Positions 1 through 8,794 of a DNA stretch of 64,000 nucleotides are shown here, piece by piece (position 1 is the first letter of the stretch; the number at the start of each line of letters is the position of its first letter). Where the stretch lies: the NCBI RefSeq assembly GCF_002080455.1, contig NZ_CP020556.1:62001-126000 (forward strand), written 5' to 3'. The DNA is from Streptomyces sp. Sge12. Its GTDB lineage: Bacteria > Actinomycetota > Actinomycetes > Streptomycetales > Streptomycetaceae. The notes under the pieces are model-generated. The model worked only from the letters and a program-made list of their open reading frames with translations, was not told the DNA's origin and searched no databases. A program made the translations under genes and the position numbers.

Positions 1-187
1 CGGGCGGAGACGACCGTGCCGGTGATCCGGCGGCTGATCGTCGTGGGCGCGGTGAAGGTGCCGCTCTTCCATCCTGGCTGGGTCCACAGCCACTCGGTGA
101 ACATGACCAGGGTGCCCGTGGTGACGGCGAGCAGGGGCACGCCTTCCGCGGTGCAGAACTTCATCCAGGTCGCCCAGTCCTGGGCGT
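1..187 (-). pseudogene. tyrosine recombinase fragment (N-terminal part, cut by window edge)
   Basis: Read on the minus strand, this stretch encodes the SAM-like N-terminal region of a tyrosine recombinase. It starts at GYAQDWATWMKF, continues through FTEWLWTQPGW and runs off the left edge. It is closely similar, at DNA and protein level, to residues about 60-122 of the intact recombinase at 26179-27249. The first ~58 residues and the start codon are missing. The fragment abuts directly, head to head, a fragment of the partner gene that lies divergently beside the intact recombinase. The intergenic region and both gene starts are therefore deleted here. Whether the catalytic half survives outside the window cannot be seen. 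Confidence 0.7.
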
Positions 188-190
188 ACC

Positions 191-478
191 GTTCGCCGCC
201 TGGGAGGCCGAGCACGTCGGCCGGCTGGTCGGCGGGCAGATCCCCGACGACGTCGCCGACACCATCGAGCGGCTGCGCATCCAGCTCGCGGCGCTGGCGG
301 ACTCCCGGCCGCTGGCCACGGTCGAGGCCGCCGCCCGGGCCGAGAGGCTCGGCACCGCCCGCCTGCAGCACGCCGTCACCTCCGCCGTCCGCGACGGTGC
401 CAGCTGGACGGCGATCGGCAACGCCACCGGCACCACCCGGCAAGCCGCCCATCAGCGGTTCTCCAAAGTCCCGTTTTG
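191..478 (+). pseudogene. C-terminal fragment of recombinase-partner HTH protein
   Basis: The frame ending at 478 reads FAAWEAEHVGRLVGGQIPDD and continues to the motif GASWTAIGNATGTTRQAAHQRF before its stop. It matches the last ~95 residues of the 191-aa protein at 25458-26033. The motif looks like a helix-turn-helix. No start codon or N-terminal half is present; the reading begins at the junction with the recombinase fragment at about position 190. It is a remnant and part of a deletion scar of a divergent recombinase/partner module. Confidence 0.7.
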
Positions 479-508
479 AGGCCCCGGACTCGCCCCCCTC
501 GGCAAAGA

Positions 509-536
509 AGCCGGGACGGCGTACGCCGTCCCGGCT
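509..536. terminator. 28-bp perfect palindrome, likely terminator
   Basis: The arms AGCCGGGACGGCGT and ACGCCGTCCCGGCT are perfect reverse complements, and CCCCTTTTCC follows. It lies between the partner-gene remnant ending at 478 and the convergent small gene ending at 560, so it probably serves as a bidirectional terminator. Confidence 0.65.
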
Positions 537-559
537 CCCCTTTTCCTCAAGGGCTGCGC

Positions 560-829
560 TCACGACGCCGGGTCGGCCGCCCCCGATGCTCCTTGAGCCT
601 GGCGACCGTCCTTCTCGTCCTGAAAGCTCCGGCAGTCCGGGCAGCACTTCCCGGTCCGCCGCACCATCTCCCAATCGGCGTGGATGTTGTCCGCCGGGAC
701 GGGGCGGAGGTCGGCGCCGGTCTCGCAGAGCGAGCCCCCGCCGGGGGCCTCCACATGCATCTCCCCCATGGCGCCCCGCTTCGTGTGCTCCGTGGGGCGG
801 ACCTCGTACAGCACCCTGACCTGGTTCAT
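560..829 (-). CDS. small hypothetical protein with CCPDC motif
   Basis: This is an 89-aa open frame starting MNQVRVLYEVRP. It has a glycine-rich middle (EAPGGGSLCETGADL) and a C-terminal CCPDC motif that could bind metal. Upstream in-frame ATG codons exist, and no strong ribosome binding site fixes the start. No family was recognised. The gene ends just before the palindromic terminator at 509-536. Confidence 0.4.
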   Translation of the reverse strand: MNQVRVLYEVRPTEHTKRGAMGEMHVEAPGGGSLCETGADLRPVPADNIHADWEMVRRTGKCCPDCRSFQDEKDGRQAQGASGAADPAS

Positions 830-1167
830 GGGTCCATGGTTCGGCAAGCGGTCGGAGTCGGCGAGTTGGGGACCAGGACCGCCCCTCATCACGATCGCAA
901 AATCAGGGGACAAGGAGCTGCTGTCATTCCGGGGCCGAGAGCGCCGAATGGGGGGGAAGGGCGGGGAGTCTTCGTCGGCGGCCCGCTCGGCGGCTTGGTC
1001 CTGCCCGCGCCGGACCCGTCCCGCCCGTGGCCGGGCGGCTGGTGCCGGTGCGAGCCCAGCGACACGTGGACCCTCTACCGCCCGACGCACCGCATCGGGG
1101 CCACGGTCTTCGCCGAATCCTGCGGCGTGCAGGTGCCGGCCGTCCACGGGTAGGGCGGCACAACGCA
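830..1167. other. stretch without a convincing gene
   Basis: On the plus strand a frame ending at 1153 reads GGWCRCEPSDTWTLYRPTHR and ends CGVQVPAVHG. It could be the 3' part of a small gene, but no start codon with a ribosome binding site is visible. Nothing else is supportable here. Confidence 0.25.
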
Positions 1168-1201
1168 CGGTGGCCCTCCCGGAACTGCCGGAAGGGCCAC
1201 C
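1168..1201. terminator. hairpin terminator
   Basis: GGTGGCCCTCCCGG and CCGGAAGGGCCACC form a 14-bp stem with one mismatch and a 5-nt loop. It sits downstream of the possible small plus-strand frame ending at 1153 and upstream of the minus-strand gene ending at 1318. Confidence 0.5.
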
Positions 1202-1317
1202 GGCGTGCAGGTGCTGCTGCTTGCTGCTGTCCCGGAACGTGGCGGGCCCTCAAGTACCGAGTGCAGCCGCCCTCGCTCTCGGCTGACAATAAGGGCGACG
1301 GCGGCAACGCGCTCGGA

Positions 1318-1584
1318 CTACCGAGCCCAGGGGACCCCCAGGGCTCCCCCGAGCATGGCGGCCAGGCTGATGATCAGCGTGACCGGGATCTTCTGGATTC
1401 GAAGGTGCAGGCCGCCGATGCGAATGTCGATCACCGGCGCAGGGCTGGAGACGGTCGTTCTGGCTTCGTGGGTAAACGCTGAGGTAGCGTCGCTCTTGCT
1501 CGTGCGGATTGGAAAGCACCCCTTCGGGTCGTAGGTACACAACCGATCCGTCGAAGAGGGAGGCCCTGTACAGCTCGCCGCCAA
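1318..1584 (-). CDS. small membrane protein, unknown function
   Basis: The 88-aa frame ends in a hydrophobic segment (KIPVTLIISLAAMLGGALGV) preceded by DIRIGGLHLRIQ. One C-terminal membrane span is predicted by eye. Small Streptomyces proteins with a similar RIGGLHL stretch before a membrane helix are familiar, but no function is known. The first ~45 residues look less like coding sequence, so the true start may lie downstream of 1584. Confidence 0.45.
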   Translation of the reverse strand: MAASCTGPPSSTDRLCTYDPKGCFPIRTSKSDATSAFTHEARTTVSSPAPVIDIRIGGLHLRIQKIPVTLIISLAAMLGGALGVPWAR

Positions 1585-1588
1585 GCAA

Positions 1589-2712
1589 GTGCTGTACGAG
1601 GCCTTCCCTCTTCAGCCGTCCGGCCTATCGGATGCAGAAGACTCTACGACCCACCGTCGACAGATCCGGGGCACGCAGCGGTACGGACGGGCGTTGCAGA
1701 GCCCGGGGCACCGGTCCGGCAGCACCCGTGGCAGCGGCGCCACCACAACGATCGCCACCGACGAGCAGCGCGCCGAGGAGATCCTCGACGTCTTCGACAC
1801 CGCGTTCGGTGAGCTCCTCGCCGCCGACCCCGCTGCCTTCCAGGTCAAGTTCCGCAAGATGGCGGCCTCGGCCTTCGCCTTCTACCGGGGCACCGCCTGC
1901 CTCTTCTACTCCGACCTGGAGCGGGACCGGCACGGCGGCCCGTACCTGGACGAGCGGACGGGCCGGGTGTGGATCCACGGCGACCTGCACGCCGAGAACT
2001 TCGGCACGTACATGGACTCCAACGGCCGGCTGATCTTCAATGTCAACGACTTCGACGAGGCCTACGTCGGCCCCTTCACCTGGGACCTGAAGCGGTTCGC
2101 CGCCTCGGTCGCCCTGATCGGCTACACCAAGGCGCTCAGCGACGACCAGATAAGCGAGCTGGTGCGGATCTACGCCGGTGCCTACCGGGAGCGGATCCAC
2201 CGGCTGGCTGCTGGGGCGAAGCACGAGGAGGTGCCCTCCTTCACGCTGGACACCGCCGAGGGCCCGCTGCTGGGCGCGCTGCGCTCGGCCCGCTCCCGGA
2301 CCCGCTTCTCCCTGCTGGACTCGATGACGGAGATAAGGGACTACGAGCGGCGCTTCTCCTCCGGCGGGGGCTCCATCGAGCTGGACGCCGCCACCCGCTA
2401 CAAGGTGCTGGCCGCCTTCGACGGGTACCTGGAGACCCTGCCCGACGAATCCCTGGTCCGGCCCGACTCCTACCGGGTCAAGGACGTGGTGGGGCGCCGG
2501 GGCATCGGGATCGGCTCGGCGGGCCTGCCCTCCTACAACATCCTGCTGGAGGGGCACAGCGATGCCCTGGAGAACGACGTGGTGATCTACCTCAAGCAGG
2601 CGCAGACCCCGGCGATCACGGCGGACAAGGAGGGCTTCTCGGAACTGCTGGCGGACTTCGCGCACGCCTACGGGGCACGGGCGCGCGCCGACCACCAGAT
2701 CTTCGTCGACCT
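1589..2712 (+). pseudogene. DUF2252 family protein, 3'-truncated
   Basis: From about residue 58 (DEQRAEEILDVFDTAF) the frame is a clear DUF2252 protein. Family landmarks are KMAASAFAFYRGTACLFYSD, WIHGDLHAENFGTYMDSNG and NVNDFDEAYVGPFTWDLKRF; the HGDLHxxN/DFD pattern resembles that of aminoglycoside-phosphotransferase-like kinases. The homology stops near ADHQIF at about 2700. Beyond this the frame runs antisense through a dnaE fragment, so the C-terminus is lost. The N-terminus before DEQR also looks foreign, with a GTG at 1589 and no clear ribosome binding site. Probably non-functional. Confidence 0.7.
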
Positions 2713-2827
2713 GTTCCGCAATCACTTCCCGTTGGTGTCGATCACGTTGTTGGACTTCACCATCTTGATCGCGTCGCCCATGATCGTGAGTTCGCCGAGA
2801 AGCCGATCGGCTGGGCCCGGCTCTAGG

Positions 2828-3515
2828 TTTCGCCTGCGCTCGTCGAAGTCGATGTCGACGTCGGGCATGGAGACGCGCTCGGGGTTCAGGAAGCGCTCGA
2901 AGATCAGGCCGTGCGTGAGCGGGTCGAGGTCGGTGATGCCCATGGCGTAGGCGACGATCGAACCGGCCGCGGAGCCTCGGCCCGGGCCCACCGCGATGCC
3001 CTGGTTCTTGGCCCACATGATGAAGTCGGCGACCACGAGGAAGTAGCCGGGGAAGCCCATCGAGATGATCGTGTCCATCTCGTACTCGGCCTGCTTCATC
3101 CGGTCCTCCGGGATGCCTCCCGGGTAGCGGCGGTGCATGCCGCGCATGGTCTCCTCGCGGAACCAGCTGACCTCGGTGTGGCCCTCCGGGATGTCGAACT
3201 TCGGCATCAGGTTCCGGAACTTGAACATGCCCTCGGTGTCGATCTGGTCCGCGACCAGCCGGGTGTTGGCGCAGCCCTCCTGCCAGGCGTCCGAGGAGTC
3301 GATCGCGTACATCTCGTCGGTCGACTTCAGGTAGTAGCCGGTGCCGTCGAAGCGGAAGCGGTCCGGGTCCGAGAGGTTCTTGCCGGTCTGGATGCACAGC
3401 AGGGCGTCGTGGGCGCCGGCCTCGCTCGCGTACGTGTAGTGCGAGTCGTTCGTCACCAGCGGCGGGATGCCGAGCTTCTTGCCGATCTCCAGCAGCCCGT
3501 CGCGGACCTCCGACC
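2828..3515 (-). pseudogene. dnaE: internal fragment of DNA polymerase III alpha subunit
   Basis: The minus strand reads LLEIGKKLGIPPLVTNDSHY, then CIQTGKNLSDPDRF, KQAEYEMDTIISMGFPGYFL, VGPGRGSAAGSIVAYAMGIT and MPDVDIDFDERRR. These are consecutive conserved blocks of a DnaE polymerase; the last holds the catalytic-aspartate DxDxDF region. Only ~230 codons of a ~1180-codon gene are present. Both ends are abrupt: about 3515 against a recombinase-like fragment and about 2828 against an unrecognised stretch ending MVKSNNVIDTNGK at 2722. It is a displaced fragment, not a functional polymerase. Confidence 0.8.
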
Positions 3516-4214
3516 CGCTCCAACAGCTGCTGCCGTTCGGGCAGCCATCGCTTGAGCGCCGCGCGGGAAAGGCCGGACAGGGCGAGCAGCTCGGTGAACG
3601 CCTTCGACTGGCTCCAGCCCTGGGCCGGCGCACCACACGCAGCTCCTCCAGCGTCGGCGAGAGGTCTTCGATCATGCGCGTGCACATCTCGCCCGCCCTG
3701 ATACCGGTGTCGGAGACGACGGCGCCGACGGCGAGCATCCTCAGCTGGCTGGTGGTCGCGTCGGGGGAGTCGGCGAGGTCGGTCAGCTGGGTGCGGAGCA
3801 GGGAGCGGGGCCGCTTGGCGACGGGCGATTTGCTCGGCGGGTCCGGCTGCGGCGGCAGCTCGGCGAAGTCCTCGGCTCCGCACGCCGCCACCAGCAGCCT
3901 GAGGACCTCCAGACGGGTCTGCTCGGAGTTGTCCGACCCCTGGACGGGTCGGCGGCCTTGCGTACGCGCAGCTGCCCGGTTCGGGCCAGACGCAGGTAGA
4001 CGTCGACCGGCTCGGCGGCGAAGACCTCGCGGGCGCCGGCGTCGTCGGCGAGCGGGTGCTCGGCGTGGGCCAGGGCGCGGGTGTACTCGCCGGCCACCCA
4101 CTTCACCTAGCGGGCCCGGGAAGCGGAGATCGACGGCCAGGACCTCACCTCGGCGGCCGCCGCGTTCAACAGCTCGGTGCCCGTCAGGCTGTGGTCGACC
4201 GCGGTCTGGGTCAC
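3516..4214 (-). pseudogene. tyrosine recombinase-like gene with nonsense codon and two frameshifts
   Basis: A GTG at 4214 overlaps the stop of the upstream gene (GTGA). The frame reads TQTAVDHSLTGTELLNAAAA and meets a TAG at about 4108-4110. It resumes KWVAGEYTRALAHAEHPLAD, shifts frame near 3950 (into LEVLRLLVAACGAEDFAELP) and shifts again near 3625 (QGWSQSKAFTELLALSGLSR). The segment VSDTGIRAGEMCTRMIEDL resembles box I of tyrosine recombinases, which carries the first catalytic Arg. The C-terminal catalytic half is replaced by the dnaE fragment. It was once translationally coupled to the HTH gene at 4211-4942. Confidence 0.6.
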
Positions 4215-4942
4215 TGGGCTGCCCTGTCCGCTTCGGCGCGGAGCTGGGCGGCGCGGGCGCGGGCTTCGGCGGCCTGCTCGGCGGCCTCGGGCCGGCCGTC
4301 CTCGACGGCGATGCGGTCCAGCAGCGCCGCCTTGCGCTCGGCCAGCCGGGCGCGGGCAGCCCGGTCCGGGGGCGCGAGCGCGTCGTTGTAGAGGTGGTTG
4401 AGCGCGTCAAGGACCTGAACCAACTCCTCGGCCGTGGTCAGGGTGGGCAGATGCGCGGTGACCGGATGGGTGGTCTCCCGGTGAGCGGGGATGTGTTCAC
4501 GCACCCACTGGTCGAGCCGACGTCCGGCAGCGGTGGGCGCATACGCGGCGTCATGCAGGCGCCGGTTGCGTACCGGGCGCTCGGGAGGGGCGGGGTAGAA
4601 CGGCTCCTGAAGAGCCAGCTTCCACTCCTCGACGGCCGGCTTGTACCGCTCGTGGGCGGACTGCTTCTTCACGTCGAGTTGCTCGCCGATGGCTTCCCAG
4701 CTGGTGCCCTTCTGCCGCTCGTAGATCACGGCGCGGGCCAGAACCTCCTGGGCCTGACGCACCAGGTCAAGCGCGTGGCCTACCACTTCGCCAGGGTGCG
4801 CCCACATGTCCTGGGTCGTGGCGACGCCGTCGCCAGCGCTGTCGGCCAGCTCACGCAGTTCGGCGGAGAGGACGAGGCGGGCCAGGGCCGTACGGCTGTA
4901 CGCGTAGCGCTCGCTGTCGGAATCGTGCTCAGCATCTGTCAC
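4211..4942 (-). CDS. HTH-containing protein, partner of a tyrosine recombinase
   Basis: A 243-aa protein starting with GTG at 4942 (TDAEHDSDSERYAYSR). Near residue 85 the stretch KGTSWEAIGEQLDVKKQSAH has the form of a helix-turn-helix and is related to GASWTVIGTATGTTRQAAHQ in the partner protein at 25458-26033. The C-terminus is Ala/Glu/Arg-rich and probably helical. An AGGAG ribosome binding site lies within the palindromic element just upstream (4948-4989), which suggests autoregulation. The stop overlaps the GTG of the recombinase pseudogene. The role is inferred: a DNA-binding regulator or accessory factor. Confidence 0.65.
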   Translation of the reverse strand: MTDAEHDSDSERYAYSRTALARLVLSAELRELADSAGDGVATTQDMWAHPGEVVGHALDLVRQAQEVLARAVIYERQKGTSWEAIGEQLDVKKQSAHERYKPAVEEWKLALQEPFYPAPPERPVRNRRLHDAAYAPTAAGRRLDQWVREHIPAHRETTHPVTAHLPTLTTAEELVQVLDALNHLYNDALAPPDRAARARLAERKAALLDRIAVEDGRPEAAEQAAEARARAAQLRAEADRAAQ

Positions 4943-4947
4943 ACACG

Positions 4948-4989
4948 TCAGGCTACTCCTGACAGATTCGACTGTCAGGAGTAGCCTGA
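4948..4989. promoter_or_regulatory. 42-bp palindromic operator with two inverted-repeat half sites
   Basis: An 18-bp arm at 4948-4965 is perfectly complementary to 4972-4989 around ATTCGA. Each arm is itself an inverted repeat of the type GTCAGG-N5-CCTGAC. The element sits 5-47 bp upstream of the GTG of the HTH gene and contains its ribosome binding site. The half sites resemble those upstream of the related gene at 26033 (GCGTCAAG-N4-CTTGACGC). Most likely an autoregulatory operator; a terminator is the alternative. Confidence 0.6.
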
Positions 4990-5224
4990 CAGCGACTCTC
5001 CGCGAGCTGCTCGGCACGACCGCCGGGGAAGGTCAGCGGACCGGCGGCGGCGCCCCAGCTGGGCAGACCAGGGCGGACGGACACGAGCAGTGCCAACGTC
5101 GTCGGAGCGTCCTCTGGCGCCCTGCCGATGAGAGCCTTGGGCTTGGGTCGAGCGACCACGGGCCCGCAGCCCGGCCAGGGCGCCAGGAGGACCGACCTCC
5201 TGAACCAGAATGGCGGTCGTAGCG

Positions 5225-6094
5225 TCAGATCACTGGAGGGCGGCCCAGTCGGGTCATCTTCCATACCGTCTGCCACCGCATGGGCCGCCGCGGCGGGCAC
5301 GGCATCCGGACACCTTCGACGAAGCCGGCCCACCAGGCCGTGAGCCCGGGCAGCGGGGGCCGCTGCACCAGCGTGTATGCGGCCCAGGTTGCGAGGTAGA
5401 CCGGAACCAGAATGGCGGGCAGGTGCCGCTTGGCCAGCCAGACCCGGTTCCGGGCCGTGTTGCGGTAGTACACCGTGTGGCGGGATGCCGGGGTGCGGGG
5501 GTGTTGCAGCACCATGTCCGCCCGGTAGTCGATCTCCCAGTCGGCGTCCAGGGCGCGCCAGGCGAAGTCGGTTTCCTCGTGGGCGTAGAAGAACTGGGTG
5601 GGGAAGTCGCCGACCTGGTCGATGACGCTCATGCGGATGGCGTGGCCGCCGCCGAGGAACGTGGTGACCGGCCCGGACACCAGGGGGTTCTTGCCGCCCA
5701 GACGCGGGACGTGCCTGCGCTGGCTCGCTCCGGTCTCGTCCGCGATGCGGAAGCCCGCGATCCCGAGGCACGGTCGGCTGGCGAAGGCTTCTCGGACCAG
5801 CCGGAAGGTGTCTGTGCGGGGCAACAGGCCGTCGTCGTCCAGGACCACCACGATGTCCACGCCGCCCTTCTCACGCAAAAGGCTGATGCCGGCGTTCCGG
5901 CCGCCGGGGATGCCCAGGTTCTCGGGCAGCTCGACACCGTCCACGTCGTCCGGGAGGGGCGGGAGTTTCACGCCTTGGCCGAGGACCACGACGGTTGCCG
6001 GATCGCCTTCCTGAGCGGCCACGGAGGCCAGCAGGGCCCCCAGTTCCGCGGGTCGGTCGCCCATGGTCAGGACCACAACCCCGATCTTCGGCAT
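5225..6094 (-). CDS. family 2 glycosyltransferase
   Basis: A 289-aa protein starting MPKIGVVVLTMGDRPAELGA. It has GT2/rhamnosyltransferase features: the nucleotide-sugar-binding start, ENLGIPGGRNAGISLLRE, the metal-binding DDDG in VVLDDDGLLPRTD, and YAHEETDFAWRAL as the acceptor-side ED motif. The C-terminal segment LPAILVPVYLATWAAYTLVQ could associate with the membrane. It would transfer a sugar from a nucleotide donor; donor and acceptor are unknown. It lies 17 bp downstream of the TPR regulator gene in the same direction, and an epimerase and a beta-helix protein are divergent from that gene. Confidence 0.85.
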   Translation of the reverse strand: MPKIGVVVLTMGDRPAELGALLASVAAQEGDPATVVVLGQGVKLPPLPDDVDGVELPENLGIPGGRNAGISLLREKGGVDIVVVLDDDGLLPRTDTFRLVREAFASRPCLGIAGFRIADETGASQRRHVPRLGGKNPLVSGPVTTFLGGGHAIRMSVIDQVGDFPTQFFYAHEETDFAWRALDADWEIDYRADMVLQHPRTPASRHTVYYRNTARNRVWLAKRHLPAILVPVYLATWAAYTLVQRPPLPGLTAWWAGFVEGVRMPCPPRRPMRWQTVWKMTRLGRPPVI

Positions 6095-6111
6095 TCTGCT
6101 GTCCGTTCCTT

Positions 6112-7470
6112 TCACGCCTGGTTGCTGAGGAGTTCGGTGGCGCGCTGGTTCAGGCCGGCCGCGCCGGTCACACCGCGCGTGCGGTACCGGGCCGCAGCCG
6201 CCTGGATCTCCCTGACCGCCTGCCGGTTGCGGTCGGAGACCACGCCGCCCATGAAGTCCAGGGACCGGGCCCACAGGCCCACGGCTTCCTCGTGCCGGTA
6301 CTGCCCGGCCACGGACTTCCCCAGGTTGGCCATGGTCAGCCCGTGCTTAAGCTGGTACGTGCCCGGGGTGCGGCCTGCCAGCGCCCGCCGGTAGTGGCGT
6401 TCGGCCGCCGTGTGGTCGTTCATCGCGGTCAGGGTCTTGCCCATGTGCGAGGCGACCGTGGCCGCCACCGGCCCCGAGGCGGCGGCGTAGGAGGGGACCG
6501 GGTCCCGGGTGTCCGTCACGGCGTCCTCGGCCGCCAGCAGCGCACGGGCCGCCTTCGCGGCCTGGCCGCCGGCCCCGTACGCCCTGGCGCACGTCACCAG
6601 CAGCAGCGCCTCGGTCTGCCGGTCGACTTTCCCCGCGGCTCGGTGCAGTGCGGCTTCGGCCAGCTCGGGGCAGGAGCCGGGGTGGCCCAGGTCCAAGGCC
6701 TGGTGGGTGAGGGCCCGCATCATCCACGCGGCGTGACCGTCCGGGTCGGCCTCGCAGGCAAGTTGGTAGCCCAGCAGGTAGTAGTGCTGGGCAGCGCCCT
6801 CCCGGCCGAGGTCGTGATGCTTCCAGCCGACCAGGCAGGCCAGCTGGGCCGCCGCCCCGAACGCCTCGCAGCGGATCGCGGTGGAGGGGAACCGGGCGGT
6901 CAGCATCGGTGCGACGGTGTCGGTCAGGTAGGCGGTGACGGTGCTCAGGCCGTGGCCACCACCCATGCGTTCGTCCACACTGCGGAACGTCTCGGTAAGC
7001 TGCCGGACCGTCGTCACCTCGGTCGGGCCGACGCTTGCGCCGGTCTCGGCCGCCCTGAGCGTCGCGGCGACCGCTTCGTGGTCGTAGGTCAGCGGCAGGC
7101 CGACAGCGGCGGCCGTGAACGCGGCACCGAGGAAATCACGGCGACGTTGCATGACTGATCTCCCGAGGTCGGCGATGGCGGCCAGTGGATCTGCTTCCAT
7201 GGCCCCGCCGCCTTCGCAGCCTAAACCGATCTCGGCGACCGTCACCCGCCGCTTCGTCCGTCTCGTCAGGGCCTCGGCGATGTAGAACGGCGTCTGGCCG
7301 GAGGGTGTACCCCCGGCGACCCAGTACGCGACGGCCGACGGCCCGGTACTCAACCGCTGACCGGCCTCGGCCGCCACCGAGCGGATCTCCCTGGCCAGCG
7401 CGTAGTACGTGGCTCCGGACTCGGCAATCACATCCGCCAACGAACTGTTCGGCGTTCGATTCCCTGCCAA
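6112..7470 (-). CDS. TPR-containing transcriptional regulator-like protein
   Basis: An N-terminal HTH-like region (SLADVIAESGATYYALAREI) with a pseudo-HTH tail is followed by a long helical TPR region that ends HYRRALAGRTPGTYQLKHGL. This is a common Streptomyces family whose members usually start MAGNRxPN. Here that corresponds to a TTG at 7470 with GAGGGAG upstream, which I prefer over the in-frame ATG at 7557. It is followed by the glycosyltransferase gene 17 bp downstream and is divergent from the epimerase, so it may control this sugar cluster. No DNA target is visible. Confidence 0.75.
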   Translation of the reverse strand: MAGNRTPNSSLADVIAESGATYYALAREIRSVAAEAGQRLSTGPSAVAYWVAGGTPSGQTPFYIAEALTRRTKRRVTVAEIGLGCEGGGAMEADPLAAIADLGRSVMQRRRDFLGAAFTAAAVGLPLTYDHEAVAATLRAAETGASVGPTEVTTVRQLTETFRSVDERMGGGHGLSTVTAYLTDTVAPMLTARFPSTAIRCEAFGAAAQLACLVGWKHHDLGREGAAQHYYLLGYQLACEADPDGHAAWMMRALTHQALDLGHPGSCPELAEAALHRAAGKVDRQTEALLLVTCARAYGAGGQAAKAARALLAAEDAVTDTRDPVPSYAAASGPVAATVASHMGKTLTAMNDHTAAERHYRRALAGRTPGTYQLKHGLTMANLGKSVAGQYRHEEAVGLWARSLDFMGGVVSDRNRQAVREIQAAAARYRTRGVTGAAGLNQRATELLSNQA

Positions 7471-7705
7471 CGTCGGCTCCCTCGGAAGCGATCTTGAACG
7501 GGTTGAACGGGTTGCCGCTTCGCCCACGGTACTCACTTTCCGTGCTGGCGAGTTCACTGTTCATCACGCCGCCCGGGGCTGCACCACCGGTCCGTCCGAT
7601 GGAGCCCACCCCTGCCCCGGGCGGCGCCTGCCGGGGAAGCGGTCCCAAGCGCGGTCGCACACCCTCCCCACCACCTGTCCTCCCGCTGCATCCGAGGAGA
7701 CCACC

Positions 7706-8758
7706 GTGAGCCTGACCGACGCCGACCTGTCCGCTGCCCTTGCCGGTTCGACCGTGGTGGTCACCGGCGGCGGGGGCCTGGTCGGCTCCCGCATCACCGC
7801 CCGGCTGCGCGCGGCCGGGGCCCGCGTCCTTGCCGTGGGGAGGCTCGACGCCTACCCCGCCACCGTCTACGCCGACCTGTTCAACGTCCACACCACCGAC
7901 CCCGACACCATCGTGGGCGACATCGCCGACGCAACGCTGATGGACCACGTCATCAGGGAAGCGGACTACGTGATCCACGCCGCCGCCGTCGCCGACGTGG
8001 CCGCCTGCACCCGCAACCCGATGGCCGCGATCGACACCAACGTCACCGGCACCCAGGTCCTCCTGGACGCAGTCCGCCGCTGCAACGCCCGCGTACGCCG
8101 CTTCGTATTCGTCTCCTCGGCGGCCGTCTACGGCAACGGCGACCCCAAGCGCCACGACGTGCAGACCTGGCACGAGGACCAGCCCTTGGCCCCGCTCTCC
8201 GTCTACGCGAACACCAAGGCTTGGGGCGAGACACAAACCGCGCTCGTACTGGGCGAGGCCAACGTCTCGCACACCTCGGTCCGCTACTTCTCCGTCTACG
8301 GCGAACCCCAGACCGTCAAGGAGGGATCGCACTCCTGGGTGGTCGCCTGGATGGCGATGCGCGCGAAGCTCGGCCTGCCTCTGCACCTGAACGGCGGCGG
8401 GCGGCAGGTCCGTGACTTCGTCCACGTCGAAGACATCGCCGAGGCCACCATCGGGGCCATGCTCGCCCGCGGCGCGGACCGGCAGACCCTCAACATCGGC
8501 ACCGGCCGGGCCACGTCGATTGCCGAGGTGGCCCACCTCATCCGCAACCACTACCCCGACGCCGAGTTCCAGGACCGGCCGCTTCCCGCGGGCGACCCGC
8601 TCGGCGGGACCGCCGACACCGCCCGCATGACCGCCGCCCTGGACTGGGAGCCCCGCATCACCGTGGCCGAAGGCGTGGCCCGCTACGTCGCCTGGCTCGA
8701 CAACACCCCCGCCGCCCTGCCTGACTTCCTGCGCCGAGAAGCCGCCGAAGCCGCCTGA
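7706..8758 (+). CDS. NAD-dependent epimerase/dehydratase (extended SDR)
   Basis: A GTG at 7706 follows CGAGGAGA. The 350-aa protein begins with a Rossmann nucleotide-binding loop (VVVTGGGGLVGSRI). It has the SDR active-site Ser region (FVFVSSAAVYG), the catalytic YxxxK (YANTK in LSVYANTKAWGE) and the C-terminal VRDFVHVEDIAEA typical of nucleotide-sugar epimerases such as GalE or dTDP-glucose dehydratases. Length matches the family. It probably modifies a nucleotide sugar. The beta-helix gene follows after 36 bp. Confidence 0.88.
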   Translation: MSLTDADLSAALAGSTVVVTGGGGLVGSRITARLRAAGARVLAVGRLDAYPATVYADLFNVHTTDPDTIVGDIADATLMDHVIREADYVIHAAAVADVAACTRNPMAAIDTNVTGTQVLLDAVRRCNARVRRFVFVSSAAVYGNGDPKRHDVQTWHEDQPLAPLSVYANTKAWGETQTALVLGEANVSHTSVRYFSVYGEPQTVKEGSHSWVVAWMAMRAKLGLPLHLNGGGRQVRDFVHVEDIAEATIGAMLARGADRQTLNIGTGRATSIAEVAHLIRNHYPDAEFQDRPLPAGDPLGGTADTARMTAALDWEPRITVAEGVARYVAWLDNTPAALPDFLRREAAEAA

Positions 8759-8794
8759 ACCGCCCGCCCAGACGACGAGCAGGAGGCAAGCCCG

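Noticed and set aside
1625..3883. Long minus-strand open frame of 752 codons across the DUF2252 and dnaE regions
   Set aside because: It is antisense to DUF2252 and out of frame with dnaE. Its composition (Arg/Ala-rich low complexity) is that of a shadow frame in high-GC DNA.
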